Shown here in pieces: positions 34,518 through 43,350 of a stretch of DNA of 64,000 nt. The stretch comes from Perlucidibaca wandonensis (GTDB lineage: Bacteria; Pseudomonadota; Gammaproteobacteria; Pseudomonadales; Moraxellaceae): assembly GCF_042677145.1 (NCBI RefSeq), contig NZ_JBHTIT010000001.1:744001-808000 (forward strand), given 5' to 3'. Each line of letters opens with the position of its first letter. Position 1 is the stretch's first letter. The translations under genes and the position numbers were made by a program. The notes beneath the pieces were generated by a model. It did not search any database and was not told where the DNA came from. It was given only the letters and a program-made list of their open reading frames with translations.

Positions 34518-35075
34518 ATGACCGACACCATGAATGACGAAGCGCTGCACGAAGCCATTAGCTTAAGTGGCCAGTTGCCGTTGAGCTACAGCACGTATTC
34601 TCAGGCCTTAAGCGAAGCTGAGTTACTCAACCTCAATGAGCGCAATTTAATGCTGCTCAACGCGATTGAGGTAGCTGAGGTTCAACGTTATATCTCAGAT
34701 GCTGACTCTGATGATGGTGTGCAAGTTGAGCTATTGCGGCTTGAAGCAAAGGTCGACTTATTATTGAGCCTGATGAACCAATTATTGAGCCAGCAAAATG
34801 AGCTACCACAGCCAAGCACAGTGAGCTTGAGCGCGATGGCGTTAAATTGGCAGAGTGGTGCCATTAAAGCGTCAGCTGGTGACTACCTCGTGGTCGAGTT
34901 ACATGTACACAATGCAGTAGCGATGCCACTTAGGCTGCCACTGCGTGTTACAAATTCAGAACGCGGTGAGCTCTATGGGTTGTCATCGTTAACACAAAAT
35001 GCATTGGACAAATTCCTCTTTCGCCAGCATCGGCGCGCTATTGCTGTGAGTCGCCAGGCTCGCAGCGACGCCTAA
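34518..35075 (+). CDS. Divergent PilZ-like protein of the tetrameric (tPilZ) type
   Basis: 185 residues: helical N-terminal half with a coiled-coil segment (VELLRLEAKVDLLLSLMNQL, 72-91) and a C-terminal beta-rich domain (97-175) containing LSAMALNWQSG. In Xanthomonas a similar protein, encoded between fliS and fleQ, forms tetramers through the helix and does not bind c-di-GMP. Here too the RxxxR and DxSxxG motifs of standard PilZ domains are not present. Location beside fliT and the FleQ-like gene supports a role in flagellar or motility control; the ligand and partner are unknown. Confidence 0.72.
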   Translation: MTDTMNDEALHEAISLSGQLPLSYSTYSQALSEAELLNLNERNLMLLNAIEVAEVQRYISDADSDDGVQVELLRLEAKVDLLLSLMNQLLSQQNELPQPSTVSLSAMALNWQSGAIKASAGDYLVVELHVHNAVAMPLRLPLRVTNSERGELYGLSSLTQNALDKFLFRQHRRAIAVSRQARSDA

Positions 35076-35188
35076 TTGAGTTACACAAGTCACAGACTTA
35101 CAACACTTCTCGCTACAAAAGCGGACTGAAGCCAAGCGTCAAATAACCGACTAATAGGACATCAAAGTTCTGACGCGGATATTCGGCC

Positions 35189-36382
35189 ATGGCAACCTCT
35201 ATCGCACTAGATACAAGCACTCCTATTCGCACACGTAGCCCATTAGGTCGATCTTCGGCTATTGAGACTGTGCGCGAACTCATCAGGCAAGTAGCACCGC
35301 ACGCTACGGTGGTGTTGATTCAAGGGGAGTCTGGTAGTGGTAAAGAGGTTGTTGCACGGGCCTTGCATGATGCCTCCTCGCGCCAAAATAAACCGTTTGT
35401 GCCAGTTAACTGCGGTGCCATACCTGCGGACTTGCTTGAGAGTGAGCTTTTTGGTCATGAAAAGGGCGCTTTTACTGGTGCAATCAGCACGCGTAAAGGC
35501 CGCTTCGAAATGGCTGAAGGCGGCACGCTATTTTTAGATGAAATCGGCGATATGAGCCTGCCGATGCAAGTGAAGCTATTGCGCGTACTGCAGGAGCGTT
35601 GTTTTGAGCGCGTGGGCAGTAACCAAACCATTAAGTCCAATGTTCGCATCATAGCTGCTACGCACCGTGACCTTGAAACCATGGTCGACCTAGGCAGCTT
35701 TCGCCAAGATCTGTATTTCCGTCTAAACGTGTTTCCAATCATGGTGCCAGCTTTGCGCGAACGCCTTGATGACTTGCCGATGTTGCTTCGTCATTTCTGC
35801 AATCGCCAAATCGAGCGCGATACAACTCCACCGGTGTTTAATCAAGAAATAATAGAAGCGTTATCGACTTATGGCTGGCCGGGCAATATTCGTGAACTTG
35901 AAAACTTAGTTGAGCGCTTGTCGATTACGCATGCGGGTAAAACCTTACGCACGACAGATTTACCCGCACGTTATTACCCATTGGATTTATTAGAAACAGA
36001 AATGGAGCTTGAGGCCGCTCGGAAAGCAGCTCGTCAATTACTGGCAGAGCAGCAAGCAACTCAGCTACAGGCCACTCCAAGCGTCAATAAAATGCCACCT
36101 ATGGCTGCCAGTATTGATTCGCCAGCCCAGCGCGAAGCTGAGCAAGCGATGCTATTTGATATGCAATCGCAGCCAAATGACAGTGCGAGCACTGCGGTGC
36201 TTGACCTTCCAGAGGCCGGCTTAGATCTAAAGCAAACCTTGCAAGACCTAGAGATTCACTACATCACAGAGGCTTTGGCCCGTGTCGATGGTGTGGTTTC
36301 GCGCGCTGCCCGTTTGCTCTGCCTACAACGCACAACATTAGTCGAGAAAATGAAAAAGCTAGGCCTGCAAGCGTTTAGCTGA
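35189..36382 (+). CDS. fleQ: FleQ-like sigma-54-dependent activator lacking the receiver domain
   Basis: Predicted master activator of sigma-54 flagellar promoters. 397 residues. The AAA+ domain begins almost at the start: Walker A GESGSGKE (46-53), GAFTGA loop (93-98), Walker B LFLDE (114-118). A low-complexity linker (about 270-345) leads to a Fis-type helix-turn-helix (VSRAARLLCLQRTTLVEKM). Similarity to Pseudomonas FleQ is very high in the AAA+ part, but the roughly 130-residue N-terminal receiver-like domain is absent; only 113 bases separate the start from the PilZ-like gene. Arg16 in RTRSPLG matches the FleQ arginine (LFRSLVG) that binds c-di-GMP. No strong ribosome site. Confidence 0.85.
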   Translation: MATSIALDTSTPIRTRSPLGRSSAIETVRELIRQVAPHATVVLIQGESGSGKEVVARALHDASSRQNKPFVPVNCGAIPADLLESELFGHEKGAFTGAISTRKGRFEMAEGGTLFLDEIGDMSLPMQVKLLRVLQERCFERVGSNQTIKSNVRIIAATHRDLETMVDLGSFRQDLYFRLNVFPIMVPALRERLDDLPMLLRHFCNRQIERDTTPPVFNQEIIEALSTYGWPGNIRELENLVERLSITHAGKTLRTTDLPARYYPLDLLETEMELEAARKAARQLLAEQQATQLQATPSVNKMPPMAASIDSPAQREAEQAMLFDMQSQPNDSASTAVLDLPEAGLDLKQTLQDLEIHYITEALARVDGVVSRAARLLCLQRTTLVEKMKKLGLQAFS

Positions 36383-36386
36383 AAAT

Positions 36387-36402
36387 TGGCACAGTGTTTG
36401 CT
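36387..36402 (+). promoter_or_regulatory. Sigma-54 promoter for the fliE operon
   Basis: TGGCACAGTGTTTGCT, five bases after the stop of the FleQ-like gene and 62 bases before fliE. Near-perfect -24/-12 element. Confidence 0.9.
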
Positions 36403-36464
36403 TTGTATCTAGGCAAGTGAGTAATTGTTTTAACTCACATAGCTAATAAGTAAGGGGTATGGGC

Positions 36465-36818
36465 ATGACCAGTGTCAGCGGAGTCGACAACATACTCAGC
36501 CAAATTCGAGCCATGCGCCAAAATACGCCCGGCATTGGTTCAGTGCCGGCACCAGGTGTTGGCAGTGTTAATCCCAGCCAAGGCGGCGTTCAGCCCGCCG
36601 GGTTTGGCGACATGCTCAAGCAGGGCATTGAGAGCGTTAATAATCTTCAACAAACCTCTGCAAGCAATACCGCATCCTACGAGCGCGGCGACAGCGAAAT
36701 GAGCCTGACTCAAGTCATGGTGTCGCTGCAAAAATCAGATGTTTCATTTAAGGCCGCCGTTGAGGTGCGCAATAAAATGATTGATGCCTATCACGAAGTT
36801 ATGCGGATGTCGGTATGA
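36465..36818 (+). CDS. fliE: Flagellar hook-basal body protein FliE
   Basis: Joins the MS ring to the rod. The ATG at 36465 lies seven bases after AAGGGG (the ATG at 36459 touches it) and yields 117 residues. Conserved C-terminal part: FGDMLKQGIESVNNLQ, LTQVMVSLQKSDVSFKAAVE and VRNKMIDAYHEVMRM. Overlaps fliF by four bases. Confidence 0.96.
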   Translation: MTSVSGVDNILSQIRAMRQNTPGIGSVPAPGVGSVNPSQGGVQPAGFGDMLKQGIESVNNLQQTSASNTASYERGDSEMSLTQVMVSLQKSDVSFKAAVEVRNKMIDAYHEVMRMSV

Positions 36819-38443
36819 GCCAGTTCAATGCCATGAATGCAAACTTATCAACCCTTGCGCAGGCACCATGGCTGCGCCAGCTACTGATTTTGGTTGGCAT
36901 CGCGGCTAGTGTCGCAGTAGGCATTGGCTCGGTGATGTGGTCGCAAGGCCCAGACTATAAAGTGCTTTACGGTAGCTTAGCGCCAGATCGCGCATCGGCA
37001 GTGGTCGACACACTTAATACTCTCAATATTCCTTACAAAATTGAAAATGCGACTGGCTCTATTTTAGTCCCTAATGATCGCCTTCATGACGCGCGCCTAA
37101 AGCTTGCCGGCAGTGGCTTGGCGACTGGCGATGGCAGCGGCTTGGAAATGATGAAAGATGAAAAAGGCTTCGGCGTTAGCGAATTCATGGAAACCAAGAA
37201 ATATCAGCACGCTATTGAGACCGAGCTATCTCGCACCATTGAAAGCCTGCATCAAGTTCGCCGAGCACGCGTGCATTTAGCGATTCCTAAGCAAAGCGTA
37301 TTTGTCCGTGAGCGTAAAACTGCCACAGCATCAATCTTCCTCGATGTGTTTCCCGGCAGTGTGCTTGAGAAGCAAAACGTTAAAGCCATTGTCAATTTAG
37401 TGGCATCGAGCATTCCTGATCTCACCGCCGACCAAGTCACCGTGGTTGATCAGCAGGGCAACCTACTATCCGACAAGGAAAACGATGCTTTGGCACAGGG
37501 TTCACGCCAGTTTGATTATCGCCAGCGCGTTGAGAAAACCTACGAGTCGCGCATTGAGCAACTGATTTCGCCCATCGTGGCCTCGGGTAAAGTGCGTGTG
37601 CAGGTTGCAGCAGATATTGATTTTGCTAGCTCGCAAGTCAGCCGCGAAAGCTGGAATCCTGAAAGCCAAGTTGTGCGCAGCGAGCAGATTAATAGTGATA
37701 GCCGTGGTGGCAACGCAAATGCGAAAGCCGCAGGCATTCCAGGCGCGCTATCGAACCAACCGGTATCTAACAACACAGGCGAAGCAGAAGGCGCAGATGC
37801 AGCGGGCACTACTGAGGGTAGTAAGTCGATTACACGTAACTATGAAATCGAGCGCACGCTAAATCATAGCGACACGCCTGCTGGCACCATTAAACGCTTA
37901 TCGGTTGCCGTAGTTGTAGATGGCCGTCCGCAAAAAAATGCTGAAGGCAAAATCGTTAAAGCCGCACCTAATGCCGCTGAGCTTGAGCGCCTGACTATGC
38001 TGGTACAAAACGCAGTGGGCTATGAGGCTGAGCGTGGCGACAAAGTCACCGTGCTAAGCGCCGACTTTATTCCCGATTTAGTGGCAGATGAGGCCGATGC
38101 GCCAGGGTTCTGGCAAGAAGCATGGTTTGCTCAGCTTATGCGCCAAGGTTTAACCGGTTTGGGAGTGCTGCTGCTAGTGCTCTTAGTGTTACGTCCCGCC
38201 ATCAAAAATCTACTAGTGAGCAATAACGTTACTGGTCAGGCTGGCAATAATGAAGAAGGTATAAGCGGCGTTAATGGTGAGTACATTGGCCAGCATCAAT
38301 CCAGCGTAGCGTCTCTTAGTCACTCCAGTGCGCCGCTGCAATTAGGTCATGATTTCGATAAAAAAGTTAGTTTCGTTCGCACCGTCACCGCTGAAGATCC
38401 AAAGCGGGTTGCACAGGTTGTGAAAAATTGGGTGAATAACTAA
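36815..38443 (+). CDS. fliF: Flagellar MS-ring protein FliF
   Basis: Inner-membrane ring on which the motor is built. 542 residues: membrane helix at about 19-42, ring-building domains (YKVLYGSLAPDRASAVVDTL; ETKKYQHAIETELSRTIESL), a variable loop, a second membrane helix at about 446-466, and a cytoplasmic tail for FliG binding at the very C-terminus (VAQVVKNWVNN). Overlaps fliE and fliG. Confidence 0.97.
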   Translation: MSQFNAMNANLSTLAQAPWLRQLLILVGIAASVAVGIGSVMWSQGPDYKVLYGSLAPDRASAVVDTLNTLNIPYKIENATGSILVPNDRLHDARLKLAGSGLATGDGSGLEMMKDEKGFGVSEFMETKKYQHAIETELSRTIESLHQVRRARVHLAIPKQSVFVRERKTATASIFLDVFPGSVLEKQNVKAIVNLVASSIPDLTADQVTVVDQQGNLLSDKENDALAQGSRQFDYRQRVEKTYESRIEQLISPIVASGKVRVQVAADIDFASSQVSRESWNPESQVVRSEQINSDSRGGNANAKAAGIPGALSNQPVSNNTGEAEGADAAGTTEGSKSITRNYEIERTLNHSDTPAGTIKRLSVAVVVDGRPQKNAEGKIVKAAPNAAELERLTMLVQNAVGYEAERGDKVTVLSADFIPDLVADEADAPGFWQEAWFAQLMRQGLTGLGVLLLVLLVLRPAIKNLLVSNNVTGQAGNNEEGISGVNGEYIGQHQSSVASLSHSSAPLQLGHDFDKKVSFVRTVTAEDPKRVAQVVKNWVNN

Positions 38444-39456
38444 TGCCGAGTCCAGCTGCCATGAGTCCTAATAATAGTCATCAAGCTGCCATGCTTCTGC
38501 TGATGATGGGCGAGGAGCAAGCCGCCGAAGTGCTACGCCACATCGATCCCGATTCAGTAGAAAAGATCGGTATGGCGATGGCGTCGATTAATGAGGTTAA
38601 TCACGAGCAAGCCAATGCTGTGGTGAGTCGCTTCCAAGAAACCATGGAAGCGCAAACGTCTTTTGGTGTTGGGGTTTCCGGCTATGTTCGGCAAATGCTG
38701 GTGTCCTCACTTGGAGAGGATCGCGGCAAAACCTTGGCCGACCGTGTTTTAGGCGAAGACGAGGCCATGGAGATTGACTCTCTGCGCTGGATGGACCGCG
38801 ACACCATCGTGCACATGCTTCGCGATGAACATCCGCAAATAGTAGCCATTACTTTGGCGCATATGCCACAAGATCAAGCCGCGTACATCATTAAGCAGCT
38901 TCCATCGGCCTTACAAGACGATGTTGTGCTGCGCATCGCCACCCTAGAGAAAGTGCCTCAAGCCGCTATGCGCGAGCTGCAAGATATTCTGCAAAACAAG
39001 CTTCAGCTTTCAGGCAATTTCAAATCTAAAGCCATCGATGGCGCTAGCACTGCTGCTGGCATCATCAATAGCCTTGGTGGCGATGCCGGCAAGCGCATCA
39101 TTAGCTCTCTAGAAAAAACAGATGAAAAATTAACAGAACGACTCAAAGACCTGATGTTTGTTTTTGCAAATTTGGTGCAGGTCTCCGACAAAGGCATGCA
39201 GTTATTACTGCGTGAGGTCTCGACTGATTTACTCACGATTGCCTTGAAAGGCGCGGATGAAAAAGTCCGCGATAAAATCTTCAAAAATATGTCCAAACGC
39301 GCCGGTGAAATGCTGCTTGAGGACATGGAGGCGCGCGGCCCGGTAAAACTCAGCGAAGTTGAAACTGCACAGAAAGAGATTCTTATAATTGCGCGTCGTA
39401 TGGCTGAAGAAGGCGCGATTTCGCTTGGCAGCAACGGCGATGATTATGTCCAGTAA
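38443..39456 (+). CDS. fliG: Flagellar motor switch protein FliG
   Basis: Rotor protein that generates torque against the stator. 337 residues with N-terminal FliF-binding, middle (EHPQIVAITLAHMPQDQAA; EHPQ motif) and C-terminal domains; the C-terminal torque helix holds the charged residues LKGADEKVRDKIFKNMSKRA. Start overlaps the fliF stop by one base. Confidence 0.97.
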   Translation: MPSPAAMSPNNSHQAAMLLLMMGEEQAAEVLRHIDPDSVEKIGMAMASINEVNHEQANAVVSRFQETMEAQTSFGVGVSGYVRQMLVSSLGEDRGKTLADRVLGEDEAMEIDSLRWMDRDTIVHMLRDEHPQIVAITLAHMPQDQAAYIIKQLPSALQDDVVLRIATLEKVPQAAMRELQDILQNKLQLSGNFKSKAIDGASTAAGIINSLGGDAGKRIISSLEKTDEKLTERLKDLMFVFANLVQVSDKGMQLLLREVSTDLLTIALKGADEKVRDKIFKNMSKRAGEMLLEDMEARGPVKLSEVETAQKEILIIARRMAEEGAISLGSNGDDYVQ

Positions 39457-40075
39457 AGATAGCGCCGCTTGGGCTCGCTGGGAGATGCCTGTGGTGGATC
39501 ACTTGGCGGCTAGCGCGGAGCTTACCGAAGAGCCCTCGATGATGTCTGAGGTCAAATTAGCCGAGCTGCACGATGTTGCCCGCCGCGAAGGTTGGGAGCA
39601 GGGCTTAAACGAAGGCCGTGCCGCCGCTAAGCAAGAGCTAGATGCTCAAATGCAACGCTGGCAGGGTTTGCTTGACCAGCTTGCTGAGCCGCTAGCAGCG
39701 GTTGATACCAGCGTGCAAACACAGCTGCTCGATCTAAGCATGGCGCTCGCCGCCCAGCTTGCACAGCATGAAATTTCGCTACACCCAGACCACGTCTTAA
39801 CGGTTGTTCGTGAGGCGATTGATTTATTACCTTCCGCTAGCGGTCGTGTTCGTGTGCATTTACATCCTGATGATCTGCGCTTTGTGCAAGGCCAGCTGAC
39901 TTCTGATGAGGCGCAGTGGCAGTTGCTAGAAAGCCCGAGTATGCGCCGTGGCGGCGTTGAAGTTAGTACTGAAAATACTCACATCGATGAGCGTTTTGAA
40001 ACTCGCTTAGCGCGCACGTTTGAGCGCCTTATTGGCCAAGCTCACGAAGATCACCACAGTGAGTCAGCGACATGA
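39446..40075 (+). CDS. fliH: Flagellar assembly protein FliH
   Basis: Stator-like regulator that binds the export ATPase FliI. About 209 residues: N-terminal region with Glu/Ala-rich helix and glycine-spaced segment (AREGWEQGLNEGRAAAKQEL-like; exact text at about 45-65), then the C-terminal FliI-binding domain (VLTVVREAIDLLPSASGRVR; RRGGVEVSTENTHIDERFE). Start is within the last codons of fliG; 39440 is an equally framed alternative, and no strong ribosome site decides. Confidence 0.92.
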   Translation: MSSKDSAAWARWEMPVVDHLAASAELTEEPSMMSEVKLAELHDVARREGWEQGLNEGRAAAKQELDAQMQRWQGLLDQLAEPLAAVDTSVQTQLLDLSMALAAQLAQHEISLHPDHVLTVVREAIDLLPSASGRVRVHLHPDDLRFVQGQLTSDEAQWQLLESPSMRRGGVEVSTENTHIDERFETRLARTFERLIGQAHEDHHSESAT

Positions 40076-41427
40076 GCAGCTCATCCAGCGAGCGCTGGGC
40101 GCAATGGCTGAGTGAGCGCCGCCGCCAACTAGGCGATGAGCCTGCGACGCCAGTCGTTGAGGGCAAGCTCAAGCGTGTGGTTGGTTTAATGCTTGAAGCC
40201 GTTGGCTGCCAAGTGCCCATCGGCGGTTATTGCATGGTGCAAACCGCTGATCACGATTGGCTGGAAACCGAAGTCGTCGGCTTCTCTGGCGATCGTATTT
40301 TATTAATGCCTACCGGCGATATGCGCGGTGTTATGCCCGATGCACGAGTGATTCCGCAAACGCGTAGCGCCAATGTGCCAGTTGGAAATGGCCTGCTTGG
40401 ACGCGTTATTGACGCCGCTGGCAACCCACTCGATGGCAAGGGCTCATTGAACTGTAGCAGCACACGCTCGCTGCAATCAGCACCCATCAATCCCTTACTA
40501 CGCAAACCTATTCGCGAGCCACTCGATGTTGGTATTGGTGCGATCAATAGCTTACTCAGCGTCGGCCGTGGCCAGCGTATTGGTCTTTTTGCTGGCAGTG
40601 GTGTTGGCAAGTCCGTGCTCTTGGGCATGATGACTCGCCACACCGAAGCCGAAGTGATTGTCGTTGCGCTCATTGGTGAGCGTGGCCGTGAGGTCAAAGA
40701 GTTCGTTGATCATATTCTCGGCCCTGAAGATATGCGCCGTGCCGTAGTCGTTGCCACACCAGCCGACCATTCGCCATTGATGCGTCTGCGTGCAGCGTGG
40801 CAGGCAACCGCAATAGCTGAGTATTTTCGCGACCAAGGTAAACACGTTTTATTGCTGATGGACTCATTGACGCGATTTGCTCAAGCACAGCGTGAAATCT
40901 CACTCGCCGTTGGCGAGCCGCCCGCCACCAAAGGTTATCCACCCACGGTGTTTGCGCGTCTGCCAGCATTGGTCGAGCGCGCTGGTAATGGTGATGAGGG
41001 CGGCGGTTCGATTACCGCGTTCTACACCGTGCTAGCTGAAGGCGATGATCAGCAAGACCCGATTGTTGACTCCGCGCGGGCCATTCTCGATGGCCACATT
41101 GTGTTGTCTCGGCAACTTGCCGAGGCTGGGCATTTTCCCGCTATCGACATTGAGCATTCGGTCAGTCGCGCGATGAACGACATCATCACTCCTGAGCATA
41201 AGCAAGACATTCGCCGCTTTCGGCAGGTGTGGTCGACCTATCAGCAAAATAAAGACTTGATCGCTATTGGTGCGTATCAGCGTGGCTCAGATGCCCGAAT
41301 TGATGAGGCCATCCGCCTGCAGCCAAGCATGGCAAAGTTCTTGCAACAGGATACGCATGAGGCGGTGAGCTATGTGCAAGCAGGGCAGCGCTTAAGGCAA
41401 GTAATGGCAGGCGAGGAGGTCGTATGA
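40072..41427 (+). CDS. fliI: Flagellum-specific export ATPase FliI
   Basis: Hexameric ATPase that releases chaperones and primes export. 451 residues; Walker A AGSGVGKS at 174-181, Walker B LLLMDSLTRFAQAQREISLA region, catalytic Glu in GERGREVKEF. Related to the F1 beta subunit. Overlaps fliH and fliJ by four bases each. Confidence 0.97.
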   Translation: MSSSSSERWAQWLSERRRQLGDEPATPVVEGKLKRVVGLMLEAVGCQVPIGGYCMVQTADHDWLETEVVGFSGDRILLMPTGDMRGVMPDARVIPQTRSANVPVGNGLLGRVIDAAGNPLDGKGSLNCSSTRSLQSAPINPLLRKPIREPLDVGIGAINSLLSVGRGQRIGLFAGSGVGKSVLLGMMTRHTEAEVIVVALIGERGREVKEFVDHILGPEDMRRAVVVATPADHSPLMRLRAAWQATAIAEYFRDQGKHVLLLMDSLTRFAQAQREISLAVGEPPATKGYPPTVFARLPALVERAGNGDEGGGSITAFYTVLAEGDDQQDPIVDSARAILDGHIVLSRQLAEAGHFPAIDIEHSVSRAMNDIITPEHKQDIRRFRQVWSTYQQNKDLIAIGAYQRGSDARIDEAIRLQPSMAKFLQQDTHEAVSYVQAGQRLRQVMAGEEVV

Positions 41428-41879
41428 CCAGATCGAAGCGTTTAAAACCGGTAATAGATTTAGCTGAGCGCGAAGAGTCGCAGCTAGCGCAGGCTTACAC
41501 CGCTCAATTGCGGCAGCATCAATTAGCGCAAGAGAAGCTGCAACAGTTGGTGCTTTACCGTCTGGATTACGCCGCCATGGCCGAGCAAGCGCCTGGTCGT
41601 CCAATCGACTTAGCGCGTCTGCAAGGTGCCCGCGCGTTTTTGCAGCGCTTGAGCGAGGCGATTGGCATGCAAGAGGCTGAAATTCGTCGTATCGATGGCC
41701 TGGTGAATCAAGCTCGAGGCCTATGGCTAGGCGCGAAACGCCACCAAAAAAGTATTAATGACTTAGTGCTGGGCTATCAGGCGCAAGAGCGTCAAATGAG
41801 CGATAAGCGCGAGCAAAAGCAGCAGGATGAAATGGCTGGGCAGCGCATGGCATGGCGCTTGAGCGCTCAAGTTGGCTAA
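41424..41879 (+). CDS. fliJ: Flagellar export protein FliJ
   Basis: Central coiled-coil stalk inside the FliI ring that links to FlhA. 151 residues, almost entirely helical with many Gln, Glu, Arg and Lys (HQLAQEKLQQLVLYRLDYAA). Typical length and place. Confidence 0.93.
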   Translation: MTRSKRLKPVIDLAEREESQLAQAYTAQLRQHQLAQEKLQQLVLYRLDYAAMAEQAPGRPIDLARLQGARAFLQRLSEAIGMQEAEIRRIDGLVNQARGLWLGAKRHQKSINDLVLGYQAQERQMSDKREQKQQDEMAGQRMAWRLSAQVG

Positions 41880-41894
41880 GCCTTAAAGCAGAGA

Positions 41895-43250
41895 ATGATT
41901 ATGAGTATAGTCAGCATTTTTAGTGATACCAGCTCCGCTACAGCGGCAACTGCTAGCGCGTCATCGAACGCGAGCGCTAACGCGGCCAATGCTTCATCGA
42001 ACCCCTTTGTGGCTCTGCTCAGTGGTCTTATGGGGCCTAATGGAGGCGCTAACGCTGCTGTTGCGCTGCCTGTAACTGCAGATGGCTCGGTTAGCTATGT
42101 CACAACCTCTAGTGTTGATCTGCTTTCGGGCGATGCTTTGGCGGATCTACCGGATGATATCGCCGCCGCCTTAGCGGATGTTGCGCAGGCCTTAGGTCAG
42201 CTAAAGTCATCGCTAACCGGTACTAAAGCGCCTACCAGTGAAACCGTAGATAGCGAACTCAGTGCTGATGATGCATTACTGGCCGGCACCGTCGCTGGCG
42301 ACCAATTATTGACGCCTCTGCAAGCTCCTATGGTCTTGCGTCAAGATCTTGGCGTGATAGCTGGTGTTAGCAGCACAGCAAGCACTGCCGATGATGCCGT
42401 GCTCGTTGCGGCAGGTGGTATGTCCGCCCGTAGCAATAACGCAGCAAGCGATAGCGCCTTAACTACTACACCTGATGATGTCGCTGAGTCGCTGGCCAAG
42501 CCAACATCAAGCACAAACTTTGCAGTCACGCTCAATAGCACAGCAGACACGCTCGCCGCCGCCAAAGACAGCGCTCCTATTTCACCCGCGCTTAGCGTGA
42601 TGAAAGAAGCCATGCAGCAAGCCGGAGTTAGCGGCGATCAAGCTGACCAATTAATTAACTTGTCGGCTCAAGGTCAAAGTGCGCCATCAGCGAATGTATT
42701 GGCCGCAAGTACGACAGCAACTGCCGCACCTACTGCCAGTCAATGGACGGTGCCAGGCCACGCCTTGTTGGATAACAGCGCATGGTCATCGGCAATGGCT
42801 GATCGTCTCACCTGGCTCGGCCAAAATGGCATGACTAGCGCCTCTTTGCACATCACTCCAGATGACCTTGGGCCGATTCATGTTCGCATTCAAATGGGTG
42901 AAGACGGCGCTAAAGTTTCTTTTAGCGCGGATCATCACGATACCCAAGGTTTGATCGAGCGCATGTTGCCAAAACTTACGGCGGCGTTTGAAGCTCAGGG
43001 CATACGACTCGATGATGTTCGTGTGCAATCCGGCGCTTCACAGGCAGCGCAAATGGATTTCAATGATCAGCAAGGTGGCCATGAGGCTGCTGCTCAGCAA
43101 CAAGCTCAAGCTGGCTCTGGATCATCCGAGCAACGCGCCGGCTCAGCAAATGTGTTGGATGTTGTTGTTGGAGGCGTATCCGGCTCATCCGCTGAACCGA
43201 CTGCGGTAACAACAAGCTCGAGCAATAGCCAGTTAGATGCCTATGCCTGA
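41895..43250 (+). CDS. fliK: Flagellar hook-length control protein FliK
   Basis: Molecular ruler that stops hook growth and triggers the FlhB switch. About 451 residues: an Ala/Ser/Thr-rich, probably disordered N-terminal two thirds and the conserved FliK C-terminal domain (SLHITPDDLGPIHVRIQMGE; KLTAAFEAQGIRLDDVRVQS). Two ATG codons (41895 and 41901) are in frame. Last gene of the sigma-54 operon starting at fliE. A second FliK-like gene is at 17.1-18.3 kb. Confidence 0.93.
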   Translation: MIMSIVSIFSDTSSATAATASASSNASANAANASSNPFVALLSGLMGPNGGANAAVALPVTADGSVSYVTTSSVDLLSGDALADLPDDIAAALADVAQALGQLKSSLTGTKAPTSETVDSELSADDALLAGTVAGDQLLTPLQAPMVLRQDLGVIAGVSSTASTADDAVLVAAGGMSARSNNAASDSALTTTPDDVAESLAKPTSSTNFAVTLNSTADTLAAAKDSAPISPALSVMKEAMQQAGVSGDQADQLINLSAQGQSAPSANVLAASTTATAAPTASQWTVPGHALLDNSAWSSAMADRLTWLGQNGMTSASLHITPDDLGPIHVRIQMGEDGAKVSFSADHHDTQGLIERMLPKLTAAFEAQGIRLDDVRVQSGASQAAQMDFNDQQGGHEAAAQQQAQAGSGSSEQRAGSANVLDVVVGGVSGSSAEPTAVTTSSSNSQLDAYA

Positions 43251-43350
43251 TGTACGCAGTGTTAGCTTTTAGCTGCTGAGCTAGCCGCTAGTCGCGAGCT
43301 GTTCAAGCGGCTATGCTTCGGCATCTGTAAAAAGCCAACATGAGTTTGTT

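Noticed and set aside
43251..43350. Possible terminator after fliK (stem TAGCCGCT/AGCGGCTA and a TTCG tetraloop)
   Set aside because: The first stem has a 16-base loop and the second only four pairs; neither has a T run.
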